This document shows, piece after piece, positions 10,354 through 22,170 of a DNA stretch of 64,000 nucleotides. This DNA comes from Alopecurus myosuroides. Its lineage: Eukaryota > Streptophyta > Magnoliopsida > Poales > Poaceae. Positions within the stretch are counted from its first letter, which is position 1. Each line of letters starts with the position of its first letter. The notes under the pieces are model-generated. The model had not been told where the DNA came from and did no database searches. It was given only the letters and a program-made list of their open reading frames with translations. The position numbers and the translations under genes were made by a program. The stretch covers positions 310,854,949 through 310,918,948 of the forward strand of contig CM054060.1 of assembly GCA_028641055.1 (NCBI GenBank), written 5' to 3'.

Positions 10354-11760
10354 AGAATTCCCTGCAAGCTTGTCCTGCACTTTTTCCTCATTAACTCCAT
10401 CTTCGAGTTGTTCCAAGGTATCTAAGTTTGTTTCACCATGAAAGAATAATTACACCCTCACTGGAAGTATGGAACTAGATAATTCAAAAGGCACATTCTA
10501 AGGAACGAACTAGAATGGCATCTACTCATTGATCTTACCGTTTCTTTGATCCGAATTTTTTTTGGTTCCAGCAACCTTTGTTTTCTTCTTTGTAGCCTAT
10601 ACAAGAAAATTTTGTACAAAATTATGGGAGCAGCTGTTTGCAACTAGTACACATTCCCTCAAAAAAATAGTACATGCATGGTCATCTACATCAAACAAAT
10701 AAGAACAGTCTGAAGATATGGTCCATGAAAATTGTTGCTAGCAGAACAAAACATCTTTACATGAAAAAGGTGCCTGCTCAACTTGATTGGTGAGAAAATT
10801 TAGAGGAGCTTGTACCATAGTACCGTTTTAGGCATGATATTTATTTTACATTTGAGGTAGCAGATATCAGTATTCATTTTGCAAGCTGGCAAGCTACCAC
10901 GAATTCAATTTCAAACTAGGAAAGTAGGAGCAAAAATTAAATCCGTACCGAGGGTTTAGGAAGTTTATCTTGCTTTTCCTCCTTGGAGGGTCCTTCCTCA
11001 TGTTTACTCGAAGTACCTATGAGTGGTCAAGTGAGAGAAAACGTGATCAAACTGTTAAGGCGAAGCTTGAAGCTTACCATGTAATATACAGAAATAGACT
11101 ACTATTTTAATAGTAAGGGTTTTCCTCCTAGTAGCCGTGGGCTGTTTTCCCTAAACCCGTGCAGCAGCATCTGTACTACCTGCACCGTCGGAAGTATCCT
11201 TCTTTTCTTCATTTTCTTCCTGTCTAGACGGAGCAGTTCTTTCAGGGCTATTTTCACGCGAAGAATCAGAAAGCAACACCGTTGCAGTACTTGGTGCCTG
11301 TAGCCCCCCAAAAAATGACATTCATATCCATGTATTAGTAAGTAGTAACCATGCAATACAAGAGCTACTAGTTCTACAGAACATCGGTGTTCGCAAACAC
11401 GGTGGCCATCTGGAACACGGTGCAATCTGTTCTAGGGGCTTGCTGCAGGAGTCAATTTCTAACTGAATTCTGCACCGCAGCAACGGACACATACGGAGTA
11501 CATGGCAATCGCAGAACTAAGCAACGAAGCAGCGCCATTTCGCATATGCACCTAACCGTGAATATAATAGTCTATTGTACAAGAAACCTTCGAGCAGGTG
11601 TGTGCCCTAAGAAAGAAAAGCTCATTTGCCGGAGAAGACGGGTGACAAAACCGTATTACCCGCCGGCATTTCCCACGATTCAAGTATAGGATGTGTAGTG
11701 AGATGAGATGGGTACCTTGAAAGCAACTAGCCAGTCGGGGTCGCCTTCTTCGTCCCCCAT
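7889..11760 (-). CDS. BIN4: BIN4/MIDGET-like topoisomerase VI-associated DNA-binding protein, 12 coding exons
   Basis: Exons in transcript order: 11716-11760, 11180-11297, 10949-11016, 10539-10596, 10354-10421, 10089-10139, 9497-9614, 9290-9336, 9173-9199, 8932-9007, 8560-8696, 7889-7975. Every junction is GT-AG and phases agree, giving 900 bp (299 codons plus stop) with no internal stop. The N-terminus carries a short 'DWLVAFK' motif, then an acidic/Lys-rich low-complexity part (residues ~20-130). The conserved core (~137-240) includes RLPLIMSDKVQRSK, ALVECDGDSIDLSGDIGAVG, TVYKSTIVPSRTFCV and IEAIMNDFIQLEPHSN. The last ~50 residues are very Lys-rich. In Arabidopsis, BIN4 joins the nuclear Topo VI complex (SPO11-3/TOP6B/RHL1) needed for endoreduplication. 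Family recognition is from memory of the core motifs; the exon model is direct reading. No mRNA evidence was available, so UTR ends are unknown. Confidence 0.9.
10313..10348. repeat. (AG)18 microsatellite just inside a BIN4 intron
   Basis: Eighteen AG units, read as (CT)18 in the transcript. The tract starts a few bases after the splice donor (GTAAG, donor GT at 10,353-10,352) of the exon ending at 10,354. Length polymorphism is likely, and the pyrimidine tract could affect splicing. Confidence 0.97.
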
Positions 11761-11799
11761 GCCTACCGCCGCCGCCGCTGCCGCTTCGATTCGATTAGT

Positions 11800-12228
11800 A
11801 TGGTTCGAACGAACCCTAGGCTCGCTGAGATTCGGAGGGTTTCGGCCGCGCCGAGATTTAGGGAGGGTTTGCCGCCGGGAAGGAAGCGGCAGCCCTGCCT
11901 GTGCGAGGTCACCGAGCTGCCGAGACCGTCGGAAGTGGGGCGGCTGCTGCTAGACCCTGGGCCCCGGCCAATCCGCGCTGCCGCTGGCCCCCGCTCCGCC
12001 GTGACCTCGCCGCCGCCGCCCAAGGTTAGGAGAAGGCTGTCGGGTATTGGTTTGGTCTCGGGTCGGGACTCGGGATCGAGTCCATCACTTTACTTGGTCA
12101 CGTCTCACGCGAGTCGCACACGAGTCCAATGGTCCAAACTCGGACATATCGTCCGGGTCGCTCTACTCTCTTTTTTTTTCTTCGCCCCGCTTTTTCTCGC
12201 ATGCTGCCGTCCTTTTGGGCGTGTTTAG
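11800..12228 (+). other. Divergent GC-rich ORF opposite the BIN4 start
   Basis: A 142-codon frame starts 39 bp from the BIN4 initiation codon on the other strand. The first ~75 residues are Arg/Pro-rich (starting MVRTNPRLAEIRRVSAAPRF) with a Cys pair near 'QPCLCEV'. A possible donor ('cccaag|gttagg') lies near 12,025. It could be the first exon of a head-to-head gene whose remainder was lost, or simply the GC-rich BIN4 5' region lacking stops. No family was recognised. Confidence 0.2.
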
Positions 12229-12233
12229 TGCAG

Positions 12234-12258
12234 TTTTTTTTTTTTTTTTTTTTTTTTT
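12234..12258. repeat. T25 homopolymer
   Basis: Uninterrupted run of 25 T. It may be the poly-A tail of a minus-strand retroposon, but no body is recognised on its right side. Confidence 0.95.
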
Positions 12259-12289
12259 GACCTTTTGTGTCTCTCCCTCAATAGCATTG

Positions 12290-12475
12290 TTCAAGATGTC
12301 GCTTATTCGGAACTTATCGGTGACCACCGATAAGTGATAAATCCGCTGAAATATCGGAATATCAGTTGAAATATCGGAATATCAGCCGAAATATTGGTCG
12401 ACTTATCTTGTCGGCCAGACACCGGTAAGCGATAAATCGGCCGATTTATCGGAATATCGGTTGATATCATGAACA
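12290..12475. repeat. TATCGG-rich short interspersed and palindromic repeat
   Basis: Contains the palindrome-like pair 'cttatcggtgaccaccgataag' (pairing arms of 10), two repeats of 'gaaatatcggaatatcag', and 'gataaatcggccgatttatc'. Looks like a fold-back repeat or MITE remnant, but no clean termini or target duplication are visible. The next ~400 bp (12,480-12,880) hold nothing recognisable. Confidence 0.55.
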
Positions 12476-12879
12476 TAGCTCAATAGTGTGCCTAGCAAAA
12501 ACATCCACCGGACCATGTTCTACACCACGCATTTGGTCATTCACAAAGTGTTAATCAGACCCGTTCGGCTAGGAGCAAACCCGGTATGTGGCTACCTATG
12601 ACTGTGTCGCGCTAAATTCCCTGTATTTGGTTGTCAAACGATGGTGATTGCTATCACCTCTTGCATTAGTTGTGACCTTATCACGGATTGCCTTATCTAT
12701 GTCCATAACTCGTAAGGAGAACAACTCGACCACCATCATATTCTTCTTCCACATGTTTATCAGATCCTGGTGTTAGCTCTGTTCGCTCATATTGCATTGG
12801 TCCACTCGTGCATCTTGGTCTCTCAGGATTCTTGATCATGAGCTTCAACACCATGGCCTAAGTCCTGGCTATCTGGTAC

Positions 12880-13912
12880 CTAATACATGCTAAATGAATC
12901 GATAACTTTTATACTCCATGTTTATTTTCTTTATTTTATATTTTATTTCGTTTTCCGGATGATTTCATGAACTAACCTAATAATAAGATGCGCGGAGCCA
13001 GTTTATGTTTTCTGCAGTTTTTATATTTCAGAAAAGTTCTAAAGAAATTATTTGCCAAATGTGCTAAAAATTCACGCAGATTATTTTTTACCTGGAACAA
13101 AGACGGGTCCAACGGAGAGCCGGATGGGAGGCCTGTGGCCACCAGAAGGGTGTCTAGCCTCCCCCCCCCCCTCCTAGGCCGCGCCTAGTGGTCCCCTAGT
13201 GGCCCACCGCCTCCCGTTGCCTCTTCGCCTAAATTCACTTTAACCCTAAAAACGTCGGGGATGGAGAAATTTTCATGAAAAAACATACAGAGGCGCCGTC
13301 ATATCAAAGTCCAATCTAGGGCTTCTGGAGTTCTGCTCCGGCACCCTGCCGGAGAGGGGGGTCGTCACCGGAGGACTCTACATCGCCATGATTGCCTCTG
13401 GAAAGATGTGTGAGTAGTTCATCCCGGGACTACGGATCCATAGCGGTAGTTAGATGGTGTTCTCTCCTCATTGTGCCACCATGTTTAGATCTTGTGAGTT
13501 GTCCTACATGATCAAGATCACCGTTATATAATTGCTACATGTTGTGTTTGATGGGATCCAATGAACCATGAGATTATGATTATTTTGTTCATGTCATATT
13601 GAGTTGGTTCACTTATATGTTTAGAGAGTTTTAATCTTTTCTGGCAATGCTCTCTGGTTTGTATGATTGTCTTGGCCAAGTTATTGTATGCACCTACAAG
13701 AGAGGGTTTATATGCTAGATATTGGGTTCATGTCTCCTTTACATCTGTGCTCGAGTGCCAGAAACGTGACGGGCGGAGGATGTGATGTTGCCACCAGGGA
13801 GAAAACAACGGTGTTCTTGTCTACGGGTGAGGATTATTGCTTACATTACGTATTGTTGTTATACATTTGTCTGTTGCACACAAATAATCACTTCGTTGCT
13901 GCAACTTAATAC
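12880..13912 (+). repeat. Truncated Athila-like LTR fragment
   Basis: Collinear with 29,680-30,710: shared landmarks are 'atttcagaaaagttct', 'ctctacatcgccatgat', 'gtgagtagttcatc', 'agagagggtttatatgctag' and 'ttgcaacttaatac'. It breaks off at 13,912 against unrelated sequence. Only part of an LTR is present, and no target duplication is seen. The apparent ORFs are LTR noise. Confidence 0.7.
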
Positions 13913-13913
13913 T

Positions 13914-14413
13914 AGCGATGACGTAGGGATACTTCGCGAGTCCCCTCCATGGGCCTACCGGCTACAGCTCTATATAGAATCACAACGAAGGTTTCTATCA
14001 CCCAGCTTCTTGAAGGCCCAGTTAAGGCCTAACCAAGCGTTCAACGTGCAGCACAAGACTAGAAAAGGCAACCGACTTGACCTACGACTTGTAACCTACC
14101 TGAACTCGGTACCGAGACCCAGCCCCTTATATAAGGTTGGGAGGACCCCCGGGTAGGGCATCGCTTATTCATCCACCATAGCACCTTGAGCTTGCACAAT
14201 ATCCAATCTCTATCGCAACCATTGTTGCACTCATTGTAATCCCAAGCAACAAATCCAAAAAAAAGTAGGAGTAGGGGTTTTACCTCTACGAGGGCCCCGA
14301 ACCTGAGTAAACTGTGCCTCCTTGTTAGCCATCGATATCACCAGCGTGCACCCGTCTCCTTATATCCAAACCCTAGTATGTGACGCGAGGGATATGTAGA
14401 TATGGGATACCGA
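13914..14413 (+). repeat. Tat-like gypsy LTR, 5'-truncated
   Basis: LTR-like 3' portion with a TATA box (TATATAA at 14,128-14,134), a 'caccttgagcttgcac' stretch and a candidate end '...ataccgaca' at 14,413. It precedes gag-like sequence in the same orientation. The expected tRNA primer site after 14,413 is too degraded to recognise. Confidence 0.5.
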
Positions 14414-16413
14414 CATTTGGGAATGTATGTGCGAACGACACGCATTCGATCCACGGTTTTGCCGGCTTCAACTGTATCAAGCTTCGGGTCCTCGACCCCC
14501 ACAAATTCGATCTGCTTTGGATCCTTTGACTTCATGTAGCACTCGTCGGCTTTCAGCCCGACATTCGACGCTCTCTGCGAAGGCGTCAATCTGGTGTTTG
14601 GTTACTTTCTCTTCCATGCCAATCAAGAAGGCATCCTTCGCTTCCCAGACTCTCCCCCGCTGACGGAGTCGGAATCTACGCTGGGACCCACGGTGGCAAC
14701 TCTAGCATCATCATCTGTCGACTTTGTCTACAACTCGGAGTCAAGTACTGCGTCAATCTTCTACAACGACCTCGAGTTCCAATTGATAGATGCGGAAGAA
14801 TCCATCGATCTTGACATTGATGATTGCGTCGACCAAGCGAGTCGCAGCAAAACTCGCCTCGCCCACGTCTATATTGCGAGATTGACCGCCAATAGCGAAG
14901 AGCGCAGGACGATTAACGTCTCACAAGAGGCGTGGGCCAGGGCCAAGGACGTAGTCGACAGATCTATCATGTTGCCTCCAGATGCCAGTCGAGATGATCT
15001 GATGGCCTATCATTACCTGTTGTCGTATAAATACCAGCAGATGATCAAGGATAAATAAGCACTCTACGAACGCAGGCGCCTGGCAGACATATCAAGCCAA
15101 CGAAGGGTTGCGTTATCATCCATCCATGGTGTGAACTTGATAGGGCGCGCACCAGCCCGAGACCAACCAAGATATGCCTCCAGGCTCTATCGCATGACCG
15201 GAGATTTGATTGCTTATACCGCTCAGAGCCTCGAGTCCTCTTTCATGACATCCGATGATCAGGGCAATGTGGTGCCCAAGACCCCGCAGACATTGTCCTC
15301 GCGGCCACAACGTACCTTTGCGTCACACAACCCCTAGATGGTGATCCTTGAGTAGAGCAGCATCTTCAAGCAATACAAGGGTTAGGCATGTTCGGAGCTG
15401 TACTCGGGCCAAAATTACCCCAAAGGCCCGCAGCCACGGTCGCGCCATGCCGGGAGGAATCGCCTCGACACCACGATATTTCATCACCTCGACGCTGAGA
15501 CGAGGCATCACCTTGGTGACACCGTAGTAGAGAGCTGCGATGCCATGGCGATCACGGCCTCGCTCCGCATGATGCCCGAAGCTACATAGCTCAAGAAAGG
15601 TAGACAAAGCTCGCACTCGCCGAAATCGACGATACTCGTTCCCCGAGTCTGATGATGGAGAACAAGTATTGGTGCACCCTGCTCCAGTCGCGAAATCCTC
15701 GAGACCAGGATGCCCAAAAAGTTCAAGCTTACCACGGAAGTGCCCAAGTACGACAGCTCTCAAGAGCCGAAAACTTGGCTATCACATTATCTGACAGTGG
15801 TCAAGTGCCAAAGAGGCAACAAAGTAACAGCCATGAAGTACCTAAAACTGCACCTTATGGGCTTCGCACGCAGTTGGCTTGATAATCGACCTCGCGGGTG
15901 CTACAGATTCTCGGACGATCTTACTCGCGACTTCGAAAGAAACTTTCAAGCAACATGCAGGTGATCCGCCTCCCTCGAAGAGCTATGATCCTGCACCCAG
16001 AAGAGAGACGAGACCATGCGCGAGTACATCCAGCGATGGACCACCCTCAAGAACTCTGCAGAAGACATATCCGAGGAATCGGAAATCGACGGTTTCAAGC
16101 GAGGAGTCTGAAGGACTGCACTCAAGGAAGAGTTGGGACACTGTAGGCCAAGAACAATCGGTGAATTAATGGAAGTAGCCAGCATATGGGTAGACGGAGA
16201 AGATTCCCTACTCAACGAACGAAACCGTTCACCAGCAGACGGATACGAAGGCAATCACAACAACAAATGTTGCAGGAATCAAAAGAATCACTCGAACGGG
16301 CAAGGCGAAGGCTCGAATATGTTGCAGCTTAATTCACCAAAAACCGTGAAGGAGGATCCCGCGGTAATCATGAGTGGAAGTAGTGGCACAAACTGGAAGA
16401 AAAAACCGCCAAC
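14414..16413 (+). pseudogene. Tat-like gag remnant
   Basis: Broken plus-strand frames. An acidic N-terminal part lies at 14,594-15,058 (FVYNSESSTASIFYNDLEF...). A capsid-type retrotransposon gag region lies at about 15,705-16,240, with PKYDSSQEPKTWLSHYLTVV, LMGFARSWLDN, DFERNFQATCR, then ETMREYIQRWTTLKNSAED and ELGHCRPRTIGELMEVASIW in shifted frames. Several stops and at least three frame changes make it non-functional. It ends where an LTR beginning TGTTGGAG starts at 16,414. The Tat-like pol at 34,065-37,455 may be the far part of the same element. Confidence 0.75.
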
Positions 16414-16426
16414 TGTTGGAGGTATG

Positions 16427-17879
16427 TGATGACCCATAAGTATACGGGGTGTATCATAGTACTTTTGATAAATAAGAGTGTCGAACCCAATGAGGAGCAG
16501 AAGGTGTTGACAAGAAGGTTGGATAGAGGATTCACTGTAAACATTAGCAAATGGTTTTTTGGTGGGTTTTGATATAGCAGATAAATAAAGTGTGAGTAAA
16601 TAAAAAATAGTAAATAATATTGCAGCGAGTGGCCCAATCCTTTTGAGAGAAAATGACAAGCCGATTGTTCTACTTATAATTACCAAACGTTCTCGAGGAC
16701 ACATGGGAATTTCGTCAAGTGCTTTCGCTTCTTACGGTTGATTGATATTTATTGGTTCGTTAAGTGTTGTGTGGTTTAACATATGCTAATGCACCACACA
16801 ACTAGGACTAATACATACTTGTGATTGCCACAACCTTAAAACTCTGGGACCCAACACTCCCTCGTGCATTGGTTTCCTAATGGGGGTTTAGGTTTCTGTC
16901 ACTCCGGCAACCCCAGAATTAGTACACAAATACACAATGCATCCTCCTAGGCCCATAAAGGTGAAGTGTCATGTAGTTGACATTCACATGACACCACTAA
17001 AAGAATAGCACCACAACTTAAATACCGAACCGAGAGATATTACTTCAACATAACTTCACTACTAACATCCTGACTTCTGCCATGTCCTCAAGAACTAAAC
17101 GAACTACTCACAAGACATCATATGGATCATAATCAGAGGTGATATAATGGATAATAACAATCTGGTCATAAAGTGTAAACACCGATAAATCTCACAAGCA
17201 TAAACTACTAACAAGTAATCCACACCAAGAGAGAGATCTAATGAAGAGCAACAATAAAGACCCCTAATTGTTATAGCAGGATGAAGGTGGAAGGTGGCGG
17301 TGATGGCGCTGGTGATGAGGATGATGATGATGATGATCTCAATGAAGCCCAAAGTGATTACGGTGACGATGGCGATGATTTCCCTCTCCGAGATGGAATT
17401 TCCCTAGCAGATTTCTCCCTACCGGAGAGATTTTCTCTCTCTGGTGTTTTCCGCCCCGAGGCGGCGGTGGAATAATTCTTCGACGATGTTCTGGGGCTTA
17501 GGGTTCCCTGGGGGTCAAATACGCGAAAGGGGGTGCCCAGGAGTGGGCCAGGGGGGCAAACCAACCCCAGGCGCGGACAGGGGGCGCCGCCTGGTGGTGT
17601 GGGCCCCAAGTGGCCCTCCTCCGGGTGCCCTTCTGACTGGCTTCCTCCTCGGAACTTCTAAGACTCCTCCGATGTTCCCCCTCTTCTTCTGATCTTCTGA
17701 AATAGGGTGTCCTGACGGTGCTTTTTCCATCAGATTTTTGGTTCCGGTGTTTCTTCTCCCATATTTATTAAACATGCAAAATAAGATGAAATAACATAAG
17801 TAATGTATCATAACATGAAATATATCGATGAATAACAGAAAATAACGATATAAAATAGTGATGCAAAATGGACGTATCG
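16427..17879. mobile_element. Solo LTR, 1,453 bp, TSD GTATG
   Basis: Begins TGATGACCCATAAGTATAC and ends GCAAAATGGACGTATCG, bracketed by perfect GTATG repeats (16,422-16,426 and 17,880-17,884). The ends TG...CG are a slightly decayed TG...CA. No internal domain or second LTR is present. It resembles a common Triticeae LTR whose complement starts TGATACGTCCATTTTGC (from memory). A GAT-rich patch lies near 17,318-17,337. Orientation is uncertain. Confidence 0.8.
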
Positions 17880-20800
17880 GTATGCCATAGAGACAATAAT
17901 ATTCGGTTATTATCCTATCTCCAGGTTCATAATTAAGTTTATGTCATCATGATACAAACTCTATAGCACTTGAAAAGTGAGTTTTCAAAGGAAAATATTT
18001 ATGCGGGTGTGAAGATATAAACAAACAAGAGTTCCTAATGTTGTCTATAAGATTATCTTACGGTTTGTGAGATGATTATATTTTTCTAATCATGGACTTG
18101 GATGAAAGTCTAGCAAAACATAAGAGTTTATTGTTAGGGTAACAATAGTACCGAACCGACCCAAGTGTATGTTGTTGCTAAAAGAGACTAAAAAATCATT
18201 ATGTGTTTTAGCAAATGCATATGAAGTTAACATTGAATATAATTCTTATACTATGGGTATCTAGTGACCGCATGATCAAAAGTTATACTTTGGATATCAT
18301 CAACCATCTTGCCCTAAGATTACAACGGTGATGTTTAGGTATGACATAGAAAGTGCAATGGAACTGAGATCATTTAATACTAGTACTTAACTCCTCTAGA
18401 CGATAGTGAGATACATTTTATGTGCCTATCAGTATCACTGATGATATATCGTCTGGCCAGACATAGTGTGATTTATCACAGGGTCATCGGGGATGCAGAT
18501 GAGAAAAAAGAACAATATTGGTAAACGAGTTTTTACGTGTTATGATCAAAGAAATTGATCAGATGTCGCACCCGGACTTCTAGGGGATACTCACAGTCCG
18601 TTAAACAGTAGATACATGGCTTACGGGGCATACCGGCACCCGCATCTCAATATGAGCAGGCCAACACGTAAACGTGTGACAACCATTCTCTTACTATTCA
18701 TCGTCTGCGCAAACCATCCCGTAGAAATCCAGATACTTCCGTTGACGTACTTCAAAACATACACACATGGTACGTCAACGGCATTTGAGCAAGTGATATC
18801 ACAACAGATCTCTACGACACAAAAGATGGAAATAAGTTGCAAATAGCTCTCATTAGAGCAGAGATAGCAAATACACTCATTCAGAGGACACATGTCCCAA
18901 CATATCATCATTACATCACAGCGGAAGCACTCAACATGTCTGAGTACAGACAAGATCCAAATAGGCCTAAGAGGCCGGAAACGAAAAGACGGAGCCCATC
19001 CACGAAGTCTCGGATCCTGCTCGGGTCCGCTATCTACTCGTCAGCAGTCTCGTCATACTCCACGTAGTAGCCACCATGTAGATCCTCGGAAACGTAGTCT
19101 GCGGAAACCACAGCCCCAAAGGGGTCAGTACATAAACGTATTGGCAAGCAAGACTCACAGTTCACCAAAGTGTAACCCGTCAACACCAAGCACAGATGCT
19201 TTGGGTTCAACGGAAGAAAGGGTGATACAAAAGATGCGGCAGCTGGCTGCACTAACCAACTACAGAACATGATACAACTTCCGGCTAACAGAAAGAAGAT
19301 AAGATGGCGTAACGGAACCAACTATAACTAACCACCAAACAAACCCATCCTGGATCTCGCCCCTTATCCAAAGAAGCAATCCGAGGATAACTCACACAGT
19401 TGAATTAATGATGGGTCAAGTTATTGTGTCAATGAGACTATTACTAGTCAAGTTATCATTAGTTAGGTGTAAGTTGTTCTGAGTACTTGTTAGCCAGTAC
19501 TTTCACCAAGTAATCCATAACCGCGGAAAACACGGCTTCTCGAGAAGATTTAACCCTGCAGGGATGCACCAATTTGGCCGTACACGTAAGAATGACCCGC
19601 CAGGCGGGGAGCTAACCCACCAAGCGAGGCACTCAACACAACTCAACTCTTCTTCACATCAAGCCCAAAGAACCCCGTGCAGTGAGCGCACGGCTAATCA
19701 AGCCCCACGAAGAAAAGGGGACCCTCATAGCACTCTAAGAACGTGTCTCCCTAAATGCCGACTACAAAAGTTCCACCCTGACGCCAAGGGTTCGCACCTG
19801 CATATGCATGCGGCAAATGGAAAACCCGAACTAAATGAGGCGATTTGGACGAGATGCGAATCGAATCAAATTGAGGGGGGCGCCCATACTCGCTTCCCAC
19901 ATGCGGTTAGTGCGCTCATCATGGATCGGTAGACAAGACCCTTTTCCTAATTAGGGTCGACACTAGCAGGCCTCAAAACCACGCCGGGCCTCCTGCCGGT
20001 GCCTTATCAGCAAATTATTATTACCTCAAAATTAACAGGTTGTTGTTTAACATCGAGCCCCAGAACATAATGATATAGTAACAGAAAGTAACGGGTAACA
20101 GACTCGAGCAAACAACCCTAAGCATGCTAGTGAGACACGGGCACAAGCAAAGGGGTTATAGGAGTGGAGGTGGGGCAATATCAGGGTTCAGGATATCATG
20201 TGATGGGTTCGTAACAGAAGCAACGATTCATATGGCTAGCAGAATAGACAACGGAAAGTATCGGTATCCAATGTTGAAAGGAACACAATGGTTCATGTGA
20301 GTGAATACTTGCCTGCAAACCCAGTAGCCTGGTACTGAGCTAACTCCTTAGAAGGGGTGTCGTAAGTATCATCGGTCTCAACGTCGTCGTGTATCCGAGA
20401 AGAAGCAAACAAACAACGCAGAGAGACAAACAATCAATATCATGGCATAGTGCACAAACATGGGATGATGCATGACCATTTAATTAATGCATAGAAATAA
20501 ACTAGTTGACAAGATAACATGTTTAAATGGACCCATATGCAATTTGGATTGCATATGGAAAGCCCATGAATTAAGGTTGAAACAATTGTTTTAGAACTAA
20601 CCAACAGGTGAAAGTGGATTAGCATGATGCATGGATGAGGAAAACAGCAAAATAACAACAATAGAATCAATTGGAAATAAGGTTTAACAAGTTTGGAATT
20701 TTATTTATTAAGTTATGGAATTTTGGTTCCTTAAAGGTGTTACACAAGCATTTGTTGTTTTCATCAATTTTAATTGTGCAAAATAGATAACAAAGTTTAT

Positions 20801-21951
20801 ATTTGGAAATAGCACACAATTTTAGGTGGAATACATGTTTCACTTGTTGAAAAAGGATTTAGAATAAATTACTTATGAATTAAACAAGTTAAACAAGATT
20901 TAGTTGAATTTAATTCAAACATGAACTTATTTGAATTTTTAGTTGTGCAAAACATTACATGAAGTTCATATTTGAAAAGGTTATACATTTATGGGTTGAA
21001 AACATAGTTTATATGGCCCAAAAGAATTTAATTTGATCAAGTTATGAATTTAGCAATATTAAATGATTTAAACAAGGTTTAAATCATTTAACCAATTTTA
21101 ATTATTCAAAACATGAAACAAACTTTATATTTGAAAAGGTGGTTTGATTTAGCATGGAAAACATATTTTATTTGTTGAAATTGGATTTAAAATGAGCAAG
21201 TTATTATTTTGGCAATTTTAAATGCATTAATTAAGAAACAGTTGTTTTCAGCAATTTAAATTATTCCAAACAGCAAACAAAGTTGATATTTGGAAAGTAC
21301 ATGAAAAGTTGATTGGAAAACATATTTAGTTTGTTGAAATTGGAATTTTTATTCCCAAGTTATGATTTTTGCAAAATTAAATGAATTAAACAAGATTTCA
21401 AATATTGCACCAATTTAAAATATTCAAAACAGTAACAAATTGCATTGAAAAGGTTGAAAACATGTAGCTAATGTTTCAATGAACATTTAGAGTTATTAAA
21501 CATAATTTTTGGGTTATTATTGAATTTATTATGCAATTTTCCATAATCATTCTTATTCTGCCATTTTTAGTAAACAGAGGGAAACATGCTCAAAATTAAT
21601 TCAATTGTGTCCAAATAAAATACCAATGTGTAGAGTTTGTTAAGACAAATTTTTAGAGCCCAAGTTTTCTTAAATTGGATGAGTATAACTAAAGTTATGA
21701 AATTCCAAAGTTTCCAATTTTTATTGCATTTTCAGTAATTAATTATTTAGGGCAAAAATTGTTACATAAACATGTTGCAAACTTGACATTACTAGAAGGA
21801 GCACAAAATTATGAATCCACAGGTTTTTGAATCATTCAAATTGGAGTGATATTAAATTTGATTTTGATTTTAGAAGTAAGTGCTCAGATCTGAGTTTCTG
21901 AAAATTTGGGCAGAAAAGAAAAAAAAGCAGTAAAAAAGGTGTGGCTTTGGG

Positions 21952-22004
21952 GGATCGAACCCTGGATCTGTGGCTTGCGCGCAAGGGACAGAACCAACTG
22001 GGTG
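21952..22004 (-). other. tRNA-like module 1 in the LTR
   Basis: On the minus strand, 'CACCCAGTTGGTTCTGTCC' resembles a tRNA D-arm/A-box region. About 25 nt later 'GGGTTCGATCC' fits the B-box consensus. No acceptor stem closes, so this is not a tRNA gene. The same module recurs in the partner LTR near 27,890. Confidence 0.45.
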
Positions 22005-22105
22005 ATGTGTTGTGTTGTGATAGGAAGTGGCAGTGGGGGGGGGTATGAGGTTCAGCAACTGTCCTGAATAAATCGGAAAAAGGAGAGAAAAGGTGGGGGT
22101 TAGAG

Positions 22106-22170
22106 GGATCGAACCCAGCACCTCCCGCTGTGTGTTTGGTTGCTGATACCAACTTGGTATGCCTGCGAGT
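22106..22170 (-). other. tRNA-like module 2 in the LTR
   Basis: A second minus-strand segment with 'CAAGTTGGTATCAGC' followed by 'GGGTTCGATCC' (complement at 22,106-22,116). It lies about 150 bp from module 1 and recurs in the partner LTR near 28,033. Resembles a decayed tRNA-related repeat. Confidence 0.4.

Noticed and set aside
11763..12023. 86-codon minus-strand ORF upstream of BIN4
   Set aside because: Ends just before the BIN4 ATG in GC-rich 5' sequence; Arg/Gly-rich composition and no support as a coding exon.
13667..14156. Overlapping plus-strand ORFs of 80 and 124 codons
   Set aside because: They span the junction of two truncated LTRs and have no homology-like motifs.
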